Shown here: piece after piece, positions 35,012 to 45,137 of the stretch | How positions within the stretch are numbered: the first letter of the stretch is position 1 | Layout: every line of letters begins with the position of its first letter | Source of the DNA: CAWDCV01 sp963728125 | Lineage (GTDB): Bacteria > Actinomycetota > Actinomycetes > CAWDCV01 | DNA: 64,000 nt | Assembly: GCA_963728125.1 (NCBI GenBank) | Contig: CAVSIZ010000015.1 | Span: 211,568-275,567, forward strand | Reading direction: 5' to 3' | Notes under the pieces: model-generated | The model's database searches: none | Told to the model about the DNA's origin: nothing | The model's input: only the letters and a program-made list of their open reading frames with translations | Position numbers and translations under genes: made by a program

Positions 35012-36553
35012 TCAGGTCGGTCGGTTGGCGGTGCCCTTTCGTTTGGCCGGGCCGTTGTTGAGCGCCTGGGCCGCGCGGATGACCTCGGCCCCGCCGTCGT
35101 CTTCGTGGGCGCTTAGGCCTCCGTCGGCGATGGCGCCGGTGAACGCTGCGAAGTCCTGCTCCGTCTGGTCGGCGTAGGACTCGGCGAACGCGCTGACCGC
35201 CTTGTCGAAGGACTTGCCCGTCCCCAGATAGGCCGAGATCGCGATCGCATCACCGGACCGGGCGTGCGCGCGGGCCAGGGTGTGGCCGCACAGCACCGCG
35301 TACGGGCCGATGCTCTTCTTGCTCAGCGAGGCAGGATCCGGTGACCACTTCATGTCCCGCAGCTGGCGCACGTAGAAGCTGCGGCCGGCGGGACCATCGA
35401 TCCAGCCGAGGAACGAGTCACTGGCCGCCTGCATCAACCGCTGCCCGGTGACAACCCGATGACCATGCTTGGTGAACGCCGACTTGCGGGTGTATGCCTC
35501 CAGGACCGAGGCCTGCGCCTGCTTGACCTGGAGCACCATGAGATCGTTCTCGTCGCGACCGCGAAGCAGCAACACGAATGCCAGCAGGCCGACACTGCCG
35601 ACCCCGACCACCTTGTGGCCCATGTCGATGATCTCGTAGCGCTTGAGCAGTTCCTGCCTGTCGTCCTGCAGCGTTGCACGGTACTCCCGGAATAGGGCGT
35701 TGATCTGAGCGGCGGCATCCGGGGCGATGTCCAACCGGATCAGCAGCGGCGGATCGTCGCGGAAGCGCCGGCGCCCGTCCACCACTTCCGTGATCTTCTC
35801 GATCGCCGACCAGGCGTCGCGCAGTCGGGCCTTCGCAGCCGCCTTCTGGATCTCTGCCTCCGCTTTCGCCTTCTTCTTGGCCCCGGACTTCCTTTTGCCG
35901 CTCGGGAGGTCCCGCACCGCCGCGACCAGCCCGCCGACGTCGATGCGGTCGTACCAGATCTCGATCTCCCGCTTCGCGGCGAAGCCCGCCATCGCCTGGC
36001 GGTAGGCGGCGGCGGCGGCCTCGGCGGCGGCACGGCCGGCCTTGGCCGACAGCCCGTTGTCCCGGGCGGCCAGCACGAAGGAGGTGGCCAGGCGCTTGAG
36101 GTCCCACTCGAACGGCCCCGGGTTGGTCTCGTCGAAGTCGTTGACGTCGAAGATCACCGAGCGGTCCGGGGCGGCAAACAGGCCGAAGTTGGACAGATGC
36201 GCATCCCCGCACAGCTGCACGTCCAGCCCGCTGCGGGACAAGCCGGCAAGGTCTGCGGCCATCACCAGCGCCGCCCCCCGGTAAAAGGTGAAGGCGGACA
36301 CCGCCATCCGCGTGTGCCGCACCGGAACCAGTTCCTGCACCCGCGAGGTCTCCTGACCCGTCAGCAGCGCCACCGGGTCAGCCCGATCCGCCGCCGGCTC
36401 CCAGACAGACAGCCGGACATGCGGGATCTCGGCCAGCGCCACCCGCCCCTTCGTTTGCCGCTCCTCCAAACTCGGGTGCGGAACCACCTTCTGCCCGGCC
36501 GCCTTGGCGGCCCGCTGGCCGATCATGCGGGTAGACACATCGGTTTGGCCCAT
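35012..36553 (-). CDS. DUF2252-family protein
   Basis: A 513-residue protein with the DUF2252 blocks: RHTRMAVSAFTFYRGAALVM, LCGDAHLSNFGLFAAPDRSV, FDVNDFDETNPGPFEWDLKR, VGVGSVGLLAFVLLLRGRDE and CGHTLARAHARSGD. The family resembles aminoglycoside phosphotransferase-like kinases (GDxHxxNF-type loop, DFD) but its activity is not known. A Lys/Ala-rich insertion (KRKSGAKKKAKAEAEIQKAA) is present near residue 235. The start at MGQTDVSTRM is chosen by homology. Intact. Confidence 0.88.
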   Translation of the reverse strand: MGQTDVSTRMIGQRAAKAAGQKVVPHPSLEERQTKGRVALAEIPHVRLSVWEPAADRADPVALLTGQETSRVQELVPVRHTRMAVSAFTFYRGAALVMAADLAGLSRSGLDVQLCGDAHLSNFGLFAAPDRSVIFDVNDFDETNPGPFEWDLKRLATSFVLAARDNGLSAKAGRAAAEAAAAAYRQAMAGFAAKREIEIWYDRIDVGGLVAAVRDLPSGKRKSGAKKKAKAEAEIQKAAAKARLRDAWSAIEKITEVVDGRRRFRDDPPLLIRLDIAPDAAAQINALFREYRATLQDDRQELLKRYEIIDMGHKVVGVGSVGLLAFVLLLRGRDENDLMVLQVKQAQASVLEAYTRKSAFTKHGHRVVTGQRLMQAASDSFLGWIDGPAGRSFYVRQLRDMKWSPDPASLSKKSIGPYAVLCGHTLARAHARSGDAIAISAYLGTGKSFDKAVSAFAESYADQTEQDFAAFTGAIADGGLSAHEDDGGAEVIRAAQALNNGPAKRKGTANRPT

Positions 36554-37649
36554 GGGCGCAGCGTATTGCACCAGCCCGGGCGCTGATCTAGGTCACACGT
36601 GGTGGCCGCGGCCGCGTGGATCGCGCGACGTAGGGTCTCCCGGATCCGCCGGTAGGCGGCGGCGCGCAGCAGGGGGTGGGCGAAGGTGATTCCTTCACCG
36701 GGGCCGGCTGCAGCTAGGACCTCGTCGTCGATCGCAACATCCACATCCACGTCAATCGAGCAGAGCTTGGCGACCTTCGACACCTCGGCACGAGTGGGGC
36801 GACTCAGCACGCTGGCGATCGCGGCAGCCTGCTGACCGACGGCTGGCAGTGAATCCAGGTGGTGGTCCAGGGCGTCGCCGTGAGGCCGGCCAGCGGCAGC
36901 GAGGTCGGCACCGGCTCGGCACGACGATCCGCCATCGCCCGGGCGAGTTCCAGCACTGTCAGCGGGTTGCCGGCTGCAGATTCCCAGATCGCACGCAGGA
37001 GCGTTTGCGACCAGCCCGTGCCGAACCTGTCCCGAACGAGCTCGGAGCAGACATCGAGGTCGAGCGCCGACAGAGTGATCGTGGTGGTCGGGATCGCGAG
37101 CCGAGCAGGCTCGAAAGGCAGCGCGCTCTCCTCGCCGCTACGTACCGCAATCAGGACACCTGCCTGCAATGGCCGGGCGGCGCTCACCAGCGCCGCCAAC
37201 ACATCCCCGCTCTCCGGGTCGACCCACTGCGCGTCGTCGATCGCCAGCAGAACTCGCGCCCCGGAACGCGTCAGCGCGTCGATCAATGACCGGATCGAGA
37301 AGATCAGCGTGAGCCGCTCCGGGCGTCCTTCGGGCTGTTCCTGGAGAAGCCTTGAGATGCTGTCACCTTGTGCCTGCGGCAGCTGCGAGAGCTCGTCGCG
37401 ACCGATGTCGTTCAGCAGCTCCACAAGCGCACGGTCGGTCAGATCCTTCTCCCGCTCGCCGGGCCGCGTTGCCAGCACCCGCCACCCGGTAGCGGACGCA
37501 TGCGCCAACGCCGAACGCCACAGCGCGGTCTTGCCGATGCCCGCTGGGCCCTCCACGACTGCCACCCATGGTGGCGTCGTGGCGAGGAGTTTCCGGCAGG
37601 TAACGAGCTCCGCTGCGCGCCCGATCAGGTCTTGGCTGCTAGGAGTCAC
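36523..37649 (-). pseudogene. LuxR/LAL-type regulator, truncated after the ATPase domain
   Basis: From GTG 37649 (TPSSQDLIGRAAELVTCRKL) there is an AAA-type ATPase with Walker A GPAGIGKTAL and Walker B VLLAIDDAQWVD. Near 36,850 the frame breaks; the continuation in another frame (VSKVAKLCSIDVDVDVAIDD, FAHPLLRAAAYRRI) goes on until homology ends near 36,600. The tetratricopeptide region and C-terminal LuxR HTH (usually another ~500 residues) are missing. Dead copy. Confidence 0.75.
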
Positions 37650-37810
37650 ACCGCCTCCCGACCACATTGAACCGCAGTGTCGAGGGCTCATCGAGGGTTT
37701 CCCCCACTGCGACCGCCTGTTGCGGCCGCCAGGCTTGTGCCGTACCGGTACCGCACTGCATCACCTCGAGGGCACGACCCGCTGACTGACACCGGTCTCG
37801 CGGCGTACGC

Positions 37811-37845
37811 GCGGTGCGACTACCTGGTCCGCTAGCACCTCCTGC
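37811..37845. repeat. 35-bp direct repeat, copy 1
   Basis: It matches 44859-44893 at 34 of 35 positions. It contains GCGACTACCTGGTCCGCTAG, which at the second copy encodes the C-terminus of a small secreted protein. The rest of 37,650-38,531 has no gene I can support; scattered hydrophobic pieces on the minus strand (for example IVLANAVIWAAWVGAH near 38,300) suggest another remnant. Confidence 0.7.
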
Positions 37846-38531
37846 AACGATCACGGAGTCCCGAGACGGCACGCCGCAAACACGGCGCCCCCGATCCAGA
37901 GACTCCATGATCGCTGTTAGGGCGTGGGTTGTTCCGCCGCCTTCCCACCCCGGCGGCTACGACTCGACGGCGGGACGCGTGGAACCTCGGGTCGTGTTGC
38001 GGATCGCGCTGCCTCGCTTCAGCGACAGATGCTGTTCTCGCCTGTGCGCCCTCATCGATGCGGCCGCTGGCGGCGCGGTGTTGGCGAGTGAGGGCGACAC
38101 GGTCCACGGCAGCGAAGGTAGCCGCCACGTCCGCGGTTGGCGGTGTTCGCTCGCGGGGGTTGCGGCCGGTCGGTTGGTGCCGTGCAGCCGCCGCAGGATC
38201 AGTACAGCGGCTGGACCGTTGACCAGGGCGGGAACGCCGGCGGCGTACTGCTGAGTGTGCACCGACCCACGCCGCCCAGATGACGGCGTTGGCCAAAACG
38301 ATCTTGAGCAGGTCGGTGTAGCGGTCGATGAGCCGGCGGACGTCGCCCCCGCCGATGTCGGTAGATCCCGGATCCGGACCCGGATCACCGGGCCTCCCCT
38401 GGTGCGTTGCGCGGAAGGCGGCGCTGTGCCGTTCAGCGCCTGCCAGCAAGACTGGCACGCCAAGGTTGACTGGTGGCGGTGCGGGGCAGCTTAAGCGGGG
38501 CCGAAGAGTGAGTTTCGCTAGGGTCGGCTGG

Positions 38532-39242
38532 GTGATCGATGCGCCGGAGTTCGAGGCTGCGGTGACGGCAATCCACCGGGGTGATGTGCCCGCGCTTCAG
38601 CAGCTGCTGGCCGATCACCCCGATCTGGCCACCAGCCGTAAGCCGGGCGATGGAGGCGGCCGGACTCTGCTGCACGTCGCGACCGATTGGCCGGGGCACT
38701 TCCCGAACATCGCGGCCACGATCGGCACACTCATCGCCGCCGGAGCGGACCCAAACGCTCGCTATACCGGCGACCACCCCGAGACCCCCCTGCACTGGGC
38801 CGCGAGCAGTGACGATGTGGCTGCGCTGGATGCGCTGCTGGACAACGGCGCACAGATCAACGCTCCAGGTGCGGTCATCGCGGGTGGAACACCGATGGCG
38901 GACGCGACCGCCTTCGGACAGTGGGATGCCGCCCGGCGCCTCTTGGAGCGTGGCGCCGAGACGAACCTTTTCGAGGCCGCGACGCTGGGCCTCGTGGCGG
39001 AGGTCGAGCGCCACCTGACCGAGAACGAGCCCACGACTGAGACGATCACAAGCAGCTTCTGGGGCGCCTGCCACGGCGGGCAGGTCGAAACCGCAGCCGT
39101 CCTGCTCGACCACGGCGCCGACATCAACTGGATCGGCTACGACGACCTCACCCCGTTGGACGCCGCCCGCCGCTCCGAAGCCACCGCCGTTATCGAGTGG
39201 CTTCAACAACACGGCGCCGTGACAGCGTCCCAGCTCACCTAG
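38532..39242 (+). CDS. Ankyrin-repeat protein
   Basis: 236 residues built of ankyrin-type repeats: EAAVTAIHRGDVPALQQLLA, RTLLHVATDWPGHFPNIAAT, TPLHWAASSDDVAALDALLD, GACHGGQVETAAVLLDHGAD, TPLDAARRSEATAVIEWLQQ. No signal peptide or membrane segment, so probably a cytoplasmic protein-binding scaffold. GTG 38532 is preferred; GTG 38508 is possible. Intact. Confidence 0.85.
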   Translation: MIDAPEFEAAVTAIHRGDVPALQQLLADHPDLATSRKPGDGGGRTLLHVATDWPGHFPNIAATIGTLIAAGADPNARYTGDHPETPLHWAASSDDVAALDALLDNGAQINAPGAVIAGGTPMADATAFGQWDAARRLLERGAETNLFEAATLGLVAEVERHLTENEPTTETITSSFWGACHGGQVETAAVLLDHGADINWIGYDDLTPLDAARRSEATAVIEWLQQHGAVTASQLT

Positions 39243-39385
39243 CCACAACTGGCAATGTCGCCTGGGTAAGCGATGTACCGGCCTGCCCGGCGTGCCCGGG
39301 CGTAGAAACCCGGCCGACTATCGACACTGCGGGTAGTCCGTCACAGAGGCGCCCCGTCTAGCCAGGAGGTTCCGCAAAAATGGTC

Positions 39386-39534
39386 GGCGACCGGTCCCTG
39401 AAGTGGGACAACCGGCGCACGTGGGAACGCCGTGACGGACTTGTCCCCTCGGCAAGCCGTGAACCGCCTGGGGCAAGCAGCTCGGCAAGCCCTGCGTGCA
39501 CTCAGTAGTGGTTTATTGATGGGCGGTGAAGATC
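39386..39534 (+). repeat. Dispersed repeat, copy 1 (long form)
   Basis: The 32-bp core at 39503-39534 contains TTTATTGATGGGCGGTGAA. Upstream, AACGCCGTGACGG and a following CTTGTC also recur near 46,310-46,335, so the repeated unit is at least ~110 bp. It stands between the ankyrin gene and the DUF998 gene. See 40776, 45955, 46238, 50016 and 52453 for other copies. Confidence 0.75.
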
Positions 39535-39712
39535 GGCGAGTTTCGTAGAGAGCCTTCTGCCGCTGGGGAGACGGAGTCGCGACCTGCCCCACCTAGCGCG
39601 GTGGTGGCGAGAAGTTCGAGCCTTCTTGCTCTGCAAGACGTGCAGGGAGTCGTGGGAACCGGGGGGACGATGACTTGTACCCGCGTTGCGACGACCGCGT
39701 TCGTGAACGTCG

Positions 39713-40345
39713 TTGATGATCTTGCTCAACCTCGGGGCGATCCGAGCGTTTGAGCCGGCGCTGCAGCGCCTAGAGTGCAGCGTGGCTGCCGCGCTGGTCG
39801 GACTCGTCTGCGTGGCTGCATCCGGCGTCATCCTCGTGTCGCTTCACTTCTTGCCGACCGGGCTCAATCCGATCCGTTACGCCGTCAGCGATTACGGCTG
39901 GACCGCGTACCACTTGGGCTACCGCACGATGGTCGTGCTGCAGGGTGTTGGGGCGATTCTCATCGCCGTCGCTTTGGGGCGGCAGACCGATGTGAAATCC
40001 CTCGGCTGGCTCTACGTCTACGGCGTTGTCCGGCTCCTCATCTCCGGGTTCATGACCGATCGCGAACCGGAAGGTCTTCGCTCGCTCACGCGGACGGGTC
40101 GGATCCACTTGCTGCTCGCCGGGACGGCGTTCGCCTCCATCGCAGTGGCGGCATCACGCCTGGAGTGGACCGGTAAACCTGGCGTCCTCGGCCCGCTCGG
40201 GTGGCTCGTAGCGGCAACCGCGATCGCCACCGGAACCGCGATGGTGGTGCCACCGATTCGGCATGCCGCGCTCGGACTCATCGAGCGGACCCACTACGCC
40301 TCCGCGATCACGTGGCTCCTCGTCGTCGCCGGCTCGACCGTCTAG
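39713..40345 (+). CDS. DUF998 membrane protein
   Basis: 210 residues with about six membrane helices typical of DUF998: CVAASGVILVSLHFLPTGLN, PIRYAVSDYGWTAYHLGYRT, ILIAVALGRQTDVKSLGWLY, HLLLAGTAFASIAVAASRL, and a last helix SAITWLLVVAGSTV. The homologous part begins near residue 20; the true start may be a GTG near 39780. The function of the family is unknown. It is flanked on both sides by the dispersed repeat. Confidence 0.8.
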   Translation: MMILLNLGAIRAFEPALQRLECSVAAALVGLVCVAASGVILVSLHFLPTGLNPIRYAVSDYGWTAYHLGYRTMVVLQGVGAILIAVALGRQTDVKSLGWLYVYGVVRLLISGFMTDREPEGLRSLTRTGRIHLLLAGTAFASIAVAASRLEWTGKPGVLGPLGWLVAATAIATGTAMVVPPIRHAALGLIERTHYASAITWLLVVAGSTV

Positions 40346-40775
40346 GCGACACCGTCGAGCCGGAGCGATTCCGGCGCTCGAGGCTGATCGGCGGTCGATC
40401 CCAACACGGCGCGGTCACGATGGCATGGCTTGCACAATGTCGGGTTTCCCGCCGTTGCCAGGGTGTGGTGAGCGGCGGTCCGGCCATGCTTGATCAGGAG
40501 CTGTGCGGTGTCAGCCGCCGCCGGATTTTGTCGTCGACGACCTCCGAGCCGTCGGCCAGATTGTCGATCACGGACTGCTCGATTGCGGGCAGCTCGTAGC
40601 CCGGGGCGCGCGAGCGGGTCCATGGCGATAAATCTGGCACTGGCAGGACTCTCGCGCTCTCGCGGTCGCGCCACAGTCGCTGGTCTGACGTGTGACTGCC
40701 CGGAGCAACCGGGCAAGCGGTGCCCAGCCCTCGGGCAAGCGCCTGGCCGCCGACATGAGGCGAAGGCGACGTTTC

Positions 40776-40807
40776 CAGTAGTGCTTTATTGATGGGCGGT
40801 GAAGACA
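40776..40807 (+). repeat. Dispersed repeat, copy 2
   Basis: Core CAGTAGTGCTTTATTGATGG followed by GCGGTGAAGAC. Same orientation as copy 1, 1,273 bp away, enclosing only the DUF998 gene. Confidence 0.8.
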
Positions 40808-40866
40808 GCGCAGTGCCTTGGGATCGGGGGGACTTAGGAAAGGCGCGGGTCCCGCTAGCGGACAGG

Positions 40867-41943
40867 TCATCGGGACGGCGGCTCATGGGTCAGGCGTTCC
40901 GCTTCGTTCAGTGCGTCTCGGGTTTCGGCGGCCAGGCGGAGGACGAGGTCGGTCGCCGGAACTGGTTCGGCCAGCGGGTAGGCCTGCCCGGCCCACAGGT
41001 GGAAGCCCTCCGTGTCGCCCTGGTTCCGTGCCGCCGCTCGTAGGGGCGCGGTGAGGTGGTGGACCTCCGGATAGGCGCTTGGGGCGTCGGGATGCTCGAG
41101 GAGGAATCGGTTGACGATCCCGCGAGCTGTTCTGCCCGTGAACGCTCGGGTCAGCGCCGTGCGCGCGTCCCCGTGCCTGATCGCAGCGCGGTGGGCCGGG
41201 ACCGTGCCCGCCTCCGGGCACAGCAGGAACGCGGTACCCAGCTGGGCGGCGGCGGCGCCGCAGGCCAGCGCCCCGGCGACGCCGCGTCCGGTGCTCAGGC
41301 CGCCCGCTGCGATCAGCGGCACGTCTCGGCCAACAGCAGCGTGGACCAACTGCAGCAGGGCGAGTAGGCCGACATCGCCCGGTTGGATGTCATCGAACCC
41401 GCCTCGGTGGCCACCGGCCTCCACCCCCTGCACGACCAGCGCGTCAGCGCCGACCCGCTGCCCGGCCGCCGCTTCCGCGACCGTGGTGATGGTCACCCAC
41501 ACCGCGGACCCGGACTGATGAAAGCGGTCCACGACCGACGGTGAGGGGCACCCGAACACGAGCGACACAACGGGAACCCGCTGCTGGCACAGCAGATCGA
41601 CCTTCTCGGCGTACCCGTCGTCCTCCCACCGCGGCTCACCCAGGGCGACCCCGCGCCGCTCGGCCTCGATCCGCAGCCCATCGGCATAAGTCCTCACCTC
41701 AGCCAGATCGGCCGCACCAGACGGGACGAACAGGTTCACCCCGTACGGGACCCCGGCCGGCGTCACCGTGCGAAGCTCGGCGAGCTCCCGCTCGACGACA
41801 TCCACTGACTTGTAGCCGGCGGCCAGGAAGCCAAGGCCGCCAGCGCCAGAGACAGCGGCAGCCAGAGCGGGGGTCGACGGCCCTCCCGCCATTGGCGCCT
41901 GCACAATCGGGTGCCGCAGATCCTCAAGAACAAACCGACTCAT
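40867..41943 (-). CDS. Nitronate monooxygenase family FMN oxidoreductase
   Basis: A 358-residue TIM-barrel flavoenzyme. It has IVQAPMAGGPSTPALAAAVS at the start, DALVVQGVEAGGHRGGFDD (with the catalytic His of the 2-nitropropane dioxygenase group), and the FMN phosphate site AAGGLSTGRGVAGALACGAA. It oxidises alkyl nitronates in this family, though many members act on other substrates. The ATG at 41943 is chosen since it precedes the conserved LRHPIVQAPM. Intact. Confidence 0.88.
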   Translation of the reverse strand: MSRFVLEDLRHPIVQAPMAGGPSTPALAAAVSGAGGLGFLAAGYKSVDVVERELAELRTVTPAGVPYGVNLFVPSGAADLAEVRTYADGLRIEAERRGVALGEPRWEDDGYAEKVDLLCQQRVPVVSLVFGCPSPSVVDRFHQSGSAVWVTITTVAEAAAGQRVGADALVVQGVEAGGHRGGFDDIQPGDVGLLALLQLVHAAVGRDVPLIAAGGLSTGRGVAGALACGAAAAQLGTAFLLCPEAGTVPAHRAAIRHGDARTALTRAFTGRTARGIVNRFLLEHPDAPSAYPEVHHLTAPLRAAARNQGDTEGFHLWAGQAYPLAEPVPATDLVLRLAAETRDALNEAERLTHEPPSR

Positions 41944-42074
41944 CTCCACAGGGTGCAATACATCGCTAGGGGTCTCCACGGAAGACCCGAGCGTCCACGG
42001 AAGCCGCCCGTAAGCCGTCCGGCTCCCGAGACGGCTCGTGAAGTTGGCGTTGGGTGCCGCGAGGCTTGGGCGGG

Positions 42075-43088
42075 CTACTGCAGTTGCAGTGTGGCTATCT
42101 TGTTCGCGGCCATCATGGTGTACCAGGGGTCGCCGTTGGGGGCGACGGTGATACCGAAGGGGCCGCTGCCCTTGACCGCCTTGCCCTCGGTGATGACGCC
42201 GGCGTTGGTGATGCTGGCGGCGTTGCCTTTGGTCTCCTGGGTGAACCACACGGTGCCGTCGGGTGAGGCGGCGATGCCTGAGGGCCCCGTGTTGGTCACC
42301 GGGAAGAGCGTCACCGAGTTGGTGGACGGGTTGAGGCGCCCCACAGCCTGGGGGGTGAACCGGGCGGTGAACCAGACCTGCCCATCGGCGGCAACGGTGA
42401 TGCTGCGCGGGGCCACCGTGGTCGAACCGTCGGTGGTTGGGGTCGTCGTGACGGCCCCGGTGGCCACGTCGATCCGGCCGATGTTGCTGGTGCCGGGAGC
42501 GTTGACGTCGCCGGGCTGGGTGAACCACGCGTTTCCGGCCGCGTCCACGGCCACGTCGGCCGGGTCGGAAACCGGAAACGACGTGAACTGCCCGTCGGCG
42601 AGGTGGTAGCGCCAAACCACGTCGTTGTTGAAGTCGGTGATCCACACGTCGGTGGCGCTGACGGCCAGGTTCCCGCCCAGCGCACTGGTGTTGGGCATCT
42701 GCACCGGTGTCAGAAAGCTCTGGGTCGCCACGTTGAAGCGCATCAGCGTCGGGTCATTGGACGTGATATAGAGAATGCCGCCTGGGCCCTGGGCGATGTC
42801 GGTGATGATGCAGAAGTTGCACCCATCGGCCACGTCCGGGGCGAACTCGGTGACGACACCGGCCGGTGTGATGCGAGCGATCTTGGCGGGCGCGGCCGTG
42901 AACTCCGTGCCCTCGGTGAACCAGCGGTTGCCGTCCGAGCCGTTGGTGATCGCCCGCGGCTGGCTGTCAGCGGTGGGCACACGGAACTGCTTCAGCCTCG
43001 CAGCCGGTGCAGCCTCCGCCACCCCCGCGGATAACGCGAGTCCGGCCACTAGCGTCGCGACCAGCACCCGGCCCATTCGTCGTGACAT
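42075..43088 (-). CDS. Secreted Vgb/SMP-30-like beta-propeller protein
   Basis: 337 residues: a signal peptide (MSRRMGRVLVATLVAGLALS ... VAEA) and then about six or seven propeller blades with repeated WFT/xAxGxxW phrases (DGNRWFTEGTEF, GNAWFTQPGDV, DGQVWFTARFT, DGTVWFTQETKG, NGDPWYTMMA). This resembles virginiamycin B lyase and other Vgb-like propellers, but the lyase catalytic residues cannot be verified by eye and most such exported proteins have no known enzyme activity. Intact. Confidence 0.8.
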   Translation of the reverse strand: MSRRMGRVLVATLVAGLALSAGVAEAAPAARLKQFRVPTADSQPRAITNGSDGNRWFTEGTEFTAAPAKIARITPAGVVTEFAPDVADGCNFCIITDIAQGPGGILYITSNDPTLMRFNVATQSFLTPVQMPNTSALGGNLAVSATDVWITDFNNDVVWRYHLADGQFTSFPVSDPADVAVDAAGNAWFTQPGDVNAPGTSNIGRIDVATGAVTTTPTTDGSTTVAPRSITVAADGQVWFTARFTPQAVGRLNPSTNSVTLFPVTNTGPSGIAASPDGTVWFTQETKGNAASITNAGVITEGKAVKGSGPFGITVAPNGDPWYTMMAANKIATLQLQ

Positions 43089-43379
43089 GACCCCATCCCC
43101 TCGCTGCGGCACAGCCGTGCTCCGGCCGTGTCTGGTCTTCGCGGCCCGTCCCACGCTGCGGATTGCACCGGGCGAACACGCATGGACGGCTCACGCAGAC
43201 AGATGGCGCTGTAGTGGCATCGTAGAGCCCGTGTCCGCCGTTCTCAGCTGAGATCAGCGAGAGCTTGGAGCGAGACCGCAATGGAAACACCAACCAAGAC
43301 TCACTACGCACACCTATTCGCCCCGGGCGATTTGAAGCGCCCTGGGTTTCGTGTGGACTCGGCTGATTGGGAACCGGCC

Positions 43380-44330
43380 GTTTCCAGCGGTCGGTGTTGA
43401 CGGTAGTGGTCGTCGTCAGCTTCGACGGGTGGCCGCATGCCGATCTTGCTGTGCAGGCGTTGGTGGTTCCACCAGTCGATGTACTCGAGCAGCGCGAACT
43501 CGAGCTGTTCCAGGGTTCGCCAGGGTCCGCGACGGGTGATCAGTTCGGTCTTCAGCTGGCCGATGGTCGACTCGACGAGTGCGTTATCGACGCTGTCGCC
43601 GACGCTGCCGACGGAGGCGATCGCGCCGACCGCGTGCAGGGCGTCGGTGTAGCGAATGGGCAGGTATTGGCCGCCGGCGTCGGTGTGCGCGATCAGCCCG
43701 TCGAGCCGGCGCCGCTGCCGGGTTCACACCGCCAGCTCGAGGGCCTGAAGCGGCAGCTCGGTGCGCATGTGCCCGGCCAGCGCCCAGCCGATGATGCGGC
43801 GGCTGAACACGTCGACGACCAGTGCCAGGTAGGCGAAGCCGACCCGGGTGCGGATGTAGGTCAGATCGCACACCCACAGCTGATCGGGTCGGTGCGCGGT
43901 GAAGTGGCGTTCGACCAGGTCGGCCGGCCGGGCAGCCGCCGGATCGGGCAGGGTGGTCCGCTCGTGTCTTGCCGCGGCGGGCACCGGCCAACCCCAGCTC
44001 GCGCATCAGCCGGCCGGTCTGACCCCGTCCGATCGCGACGCCGCCGCGGCGCAGCGCGACCGCCATCTTCCGCACTCCATACACGCCGTAGTTGTCGTGG
44101 TGGGTCGCCCTCGACGACCGGGCTTCAGTGCGGCGTCGGCAGCGCCCGCGCCGAGGCTGGTCGGGTCTTCGCGGCGTAGTACGTCGCTGGGGCGATCCCA
44201 ACACCGTGCTCGGTGAGCACCTCGCAGATCGGCTCGACTCCCCAGCGCAGACCGCAGTCGACGCGGTGGTCGTTGCGCTCGTCGATGAATCTCACCAGCG
44301 CTGCTGTGGCCGGTCGAGCTCGGCCCCGAA
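43380..44330 (-). pseudogene. IS3-family transposase OrfB, frameshifted
   Basis: OrfB sequence is readable piecewise: YGVYGVRKMAVALRRGGVAI then MRELGLAGARRGKT (about 44,000-44,100), RPADLVERHFTAHRPDQLWV then CDLTYIRTRVGFAYLALVVD with the first catalytic Asp (43,724-43,930), and ALLEYIDWWNHQRLHSKIGM near 43,450 in a third frame. The DDE domain is all there in pieces but no single frame spans it. Confidence 0.8.
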
Positions 44331-44612
44331 GAAAGCCGCCGCCGCCTTGAGGATCTCATTCGCGCGGCGCAGCTCGGCGACCTCGCGACGCAGCCGCTTC
44401 ACCTCCGCGTGCTCCTCGCTGGTCAACCCCGGCCGCTGCCCGGCGTCGACCTCGGCCCGGCGCACCCACTTACGCACCGTCTCCGACGACGCCCCGATCT
44501 TCGACGCCACCGACTCGATCGCCGCCCACTGCGACTCGTGCCGCGGCGCCGCCTCAACAACCAGCCGCACCGCCTCCGCCCTCTGCCCGGCGGAGAACCT
44601 CACTCCTGGCAT
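44292..44612 (-). CDS. IS3-family transposase OrfA
   Basis: 106 residues: an HTH_Tnp_1 domain (FSAGQRAEAVRLVVEAAPRH, IGASSETVRKWVRRAEVD) followed by a leucine-zipper-like coiled coil (VKRLRREVAELRRANEILKA). It normally pairs with OrfB through a -1 frameshift. Intact, but its partner is broken. Confidence 0.9.
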   Translation of the reverse strand: MPGVRFSAGQRAEAVRLVVEAAPRHESQWAAIESVASKIGASSETVRKWVRRAEVDAGQRPGLTSEEHAEVKRLRREVAELRRANEILKAAAAFFGAELDRPQQRW

Positions 44613-44681
44613 GACCCCACATCCTCACGGATCGGAGTCCCCACAAGACCCAGGACGGTTCAGCCCATCCGTCCGCCTCTC

Positions 44682-44882
44682 GTGAGGTCCGTCGCCATTG
44701 CCGCCGTGACCGTGGCCGTTCTCGTCGGCGTCAACGTCAACCCGGCGCAGGCCGAAGCGCGCCCCGATCCCGGCCTATCCGTTCCTGCCGGCCTGACGTG
44801 CGGTCCCTTCACCGATCCCAGGACGATCCCGGTGGAGCGCATCGGAAACCACCTCGTGCGGTGCGACTACCTGGTCCGCTAG
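44682..44882 (+). CDS. Small secreted protein of unknown function
   Basis: 66 residues from GTG 44682 with a clear signal peptide (VRSVAIAAVTVAVLVGVNVN then PAQAEA) and a short mature part containing two Cys (LTCGPFTDPRTIPVERIGNH, RCDYLVR). It lies just outside the IS3 end. Its last codons and 3' flank are duplicated at 37,811-37,845. Confidence 0.5.
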   Translation: MRSVAIAAVTVAVLVGVNVNPAQAEARPDPGLSVPAGLTCGPFTDPRTIPVERIGNHLVRCDYLVR

Positions 44883-44893
44883 CGCCTCCTGCC
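44859..44893. repeat. 35-bp direct repeat, copy 2
   Basis: It matches 37811-37845 at 34 of 35 positions, same orientation, 7,048 bp away. This copy includes the stop codon of the small secreted protein. Confidence 0.7.
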
Positions 44894-45137
44894 AGGACGG
44901 GGGCTGCTCCGGCGGAGTGAGGGCGTGCGAGGTCGCGCTTCCCCACACTGCTACACAACGACGCCGCCGCCCCCAAGAACCCGCGATCGTCGAGGCGGTT
45001 GGGTCCGTCCGACCAACGGTGCAACTGGTCATGTCGGTTAGAGGGTGCTGCTCGGGAACAGTCTGCCTTCGAAGGTGATCGCGAACGCGTTGAGCGCCGG
45101 ACACTACCCGGATGAGGTGAGGCGGGAGGAGTGATGG

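Larger units (their letters stand above)
43351..44649 (-). mobile_element. IS3-family insertion sequence, degenerate
   Basis: Ends are marked by imperfect inverted repeats: TGTGGACTCGG near 43352 and the complement of CGGAGTCCCCACA near 44635. orfA is intact; orfB is broken by at least two frameshifts, so the element cannot move by itself. Confidence 0.75.
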
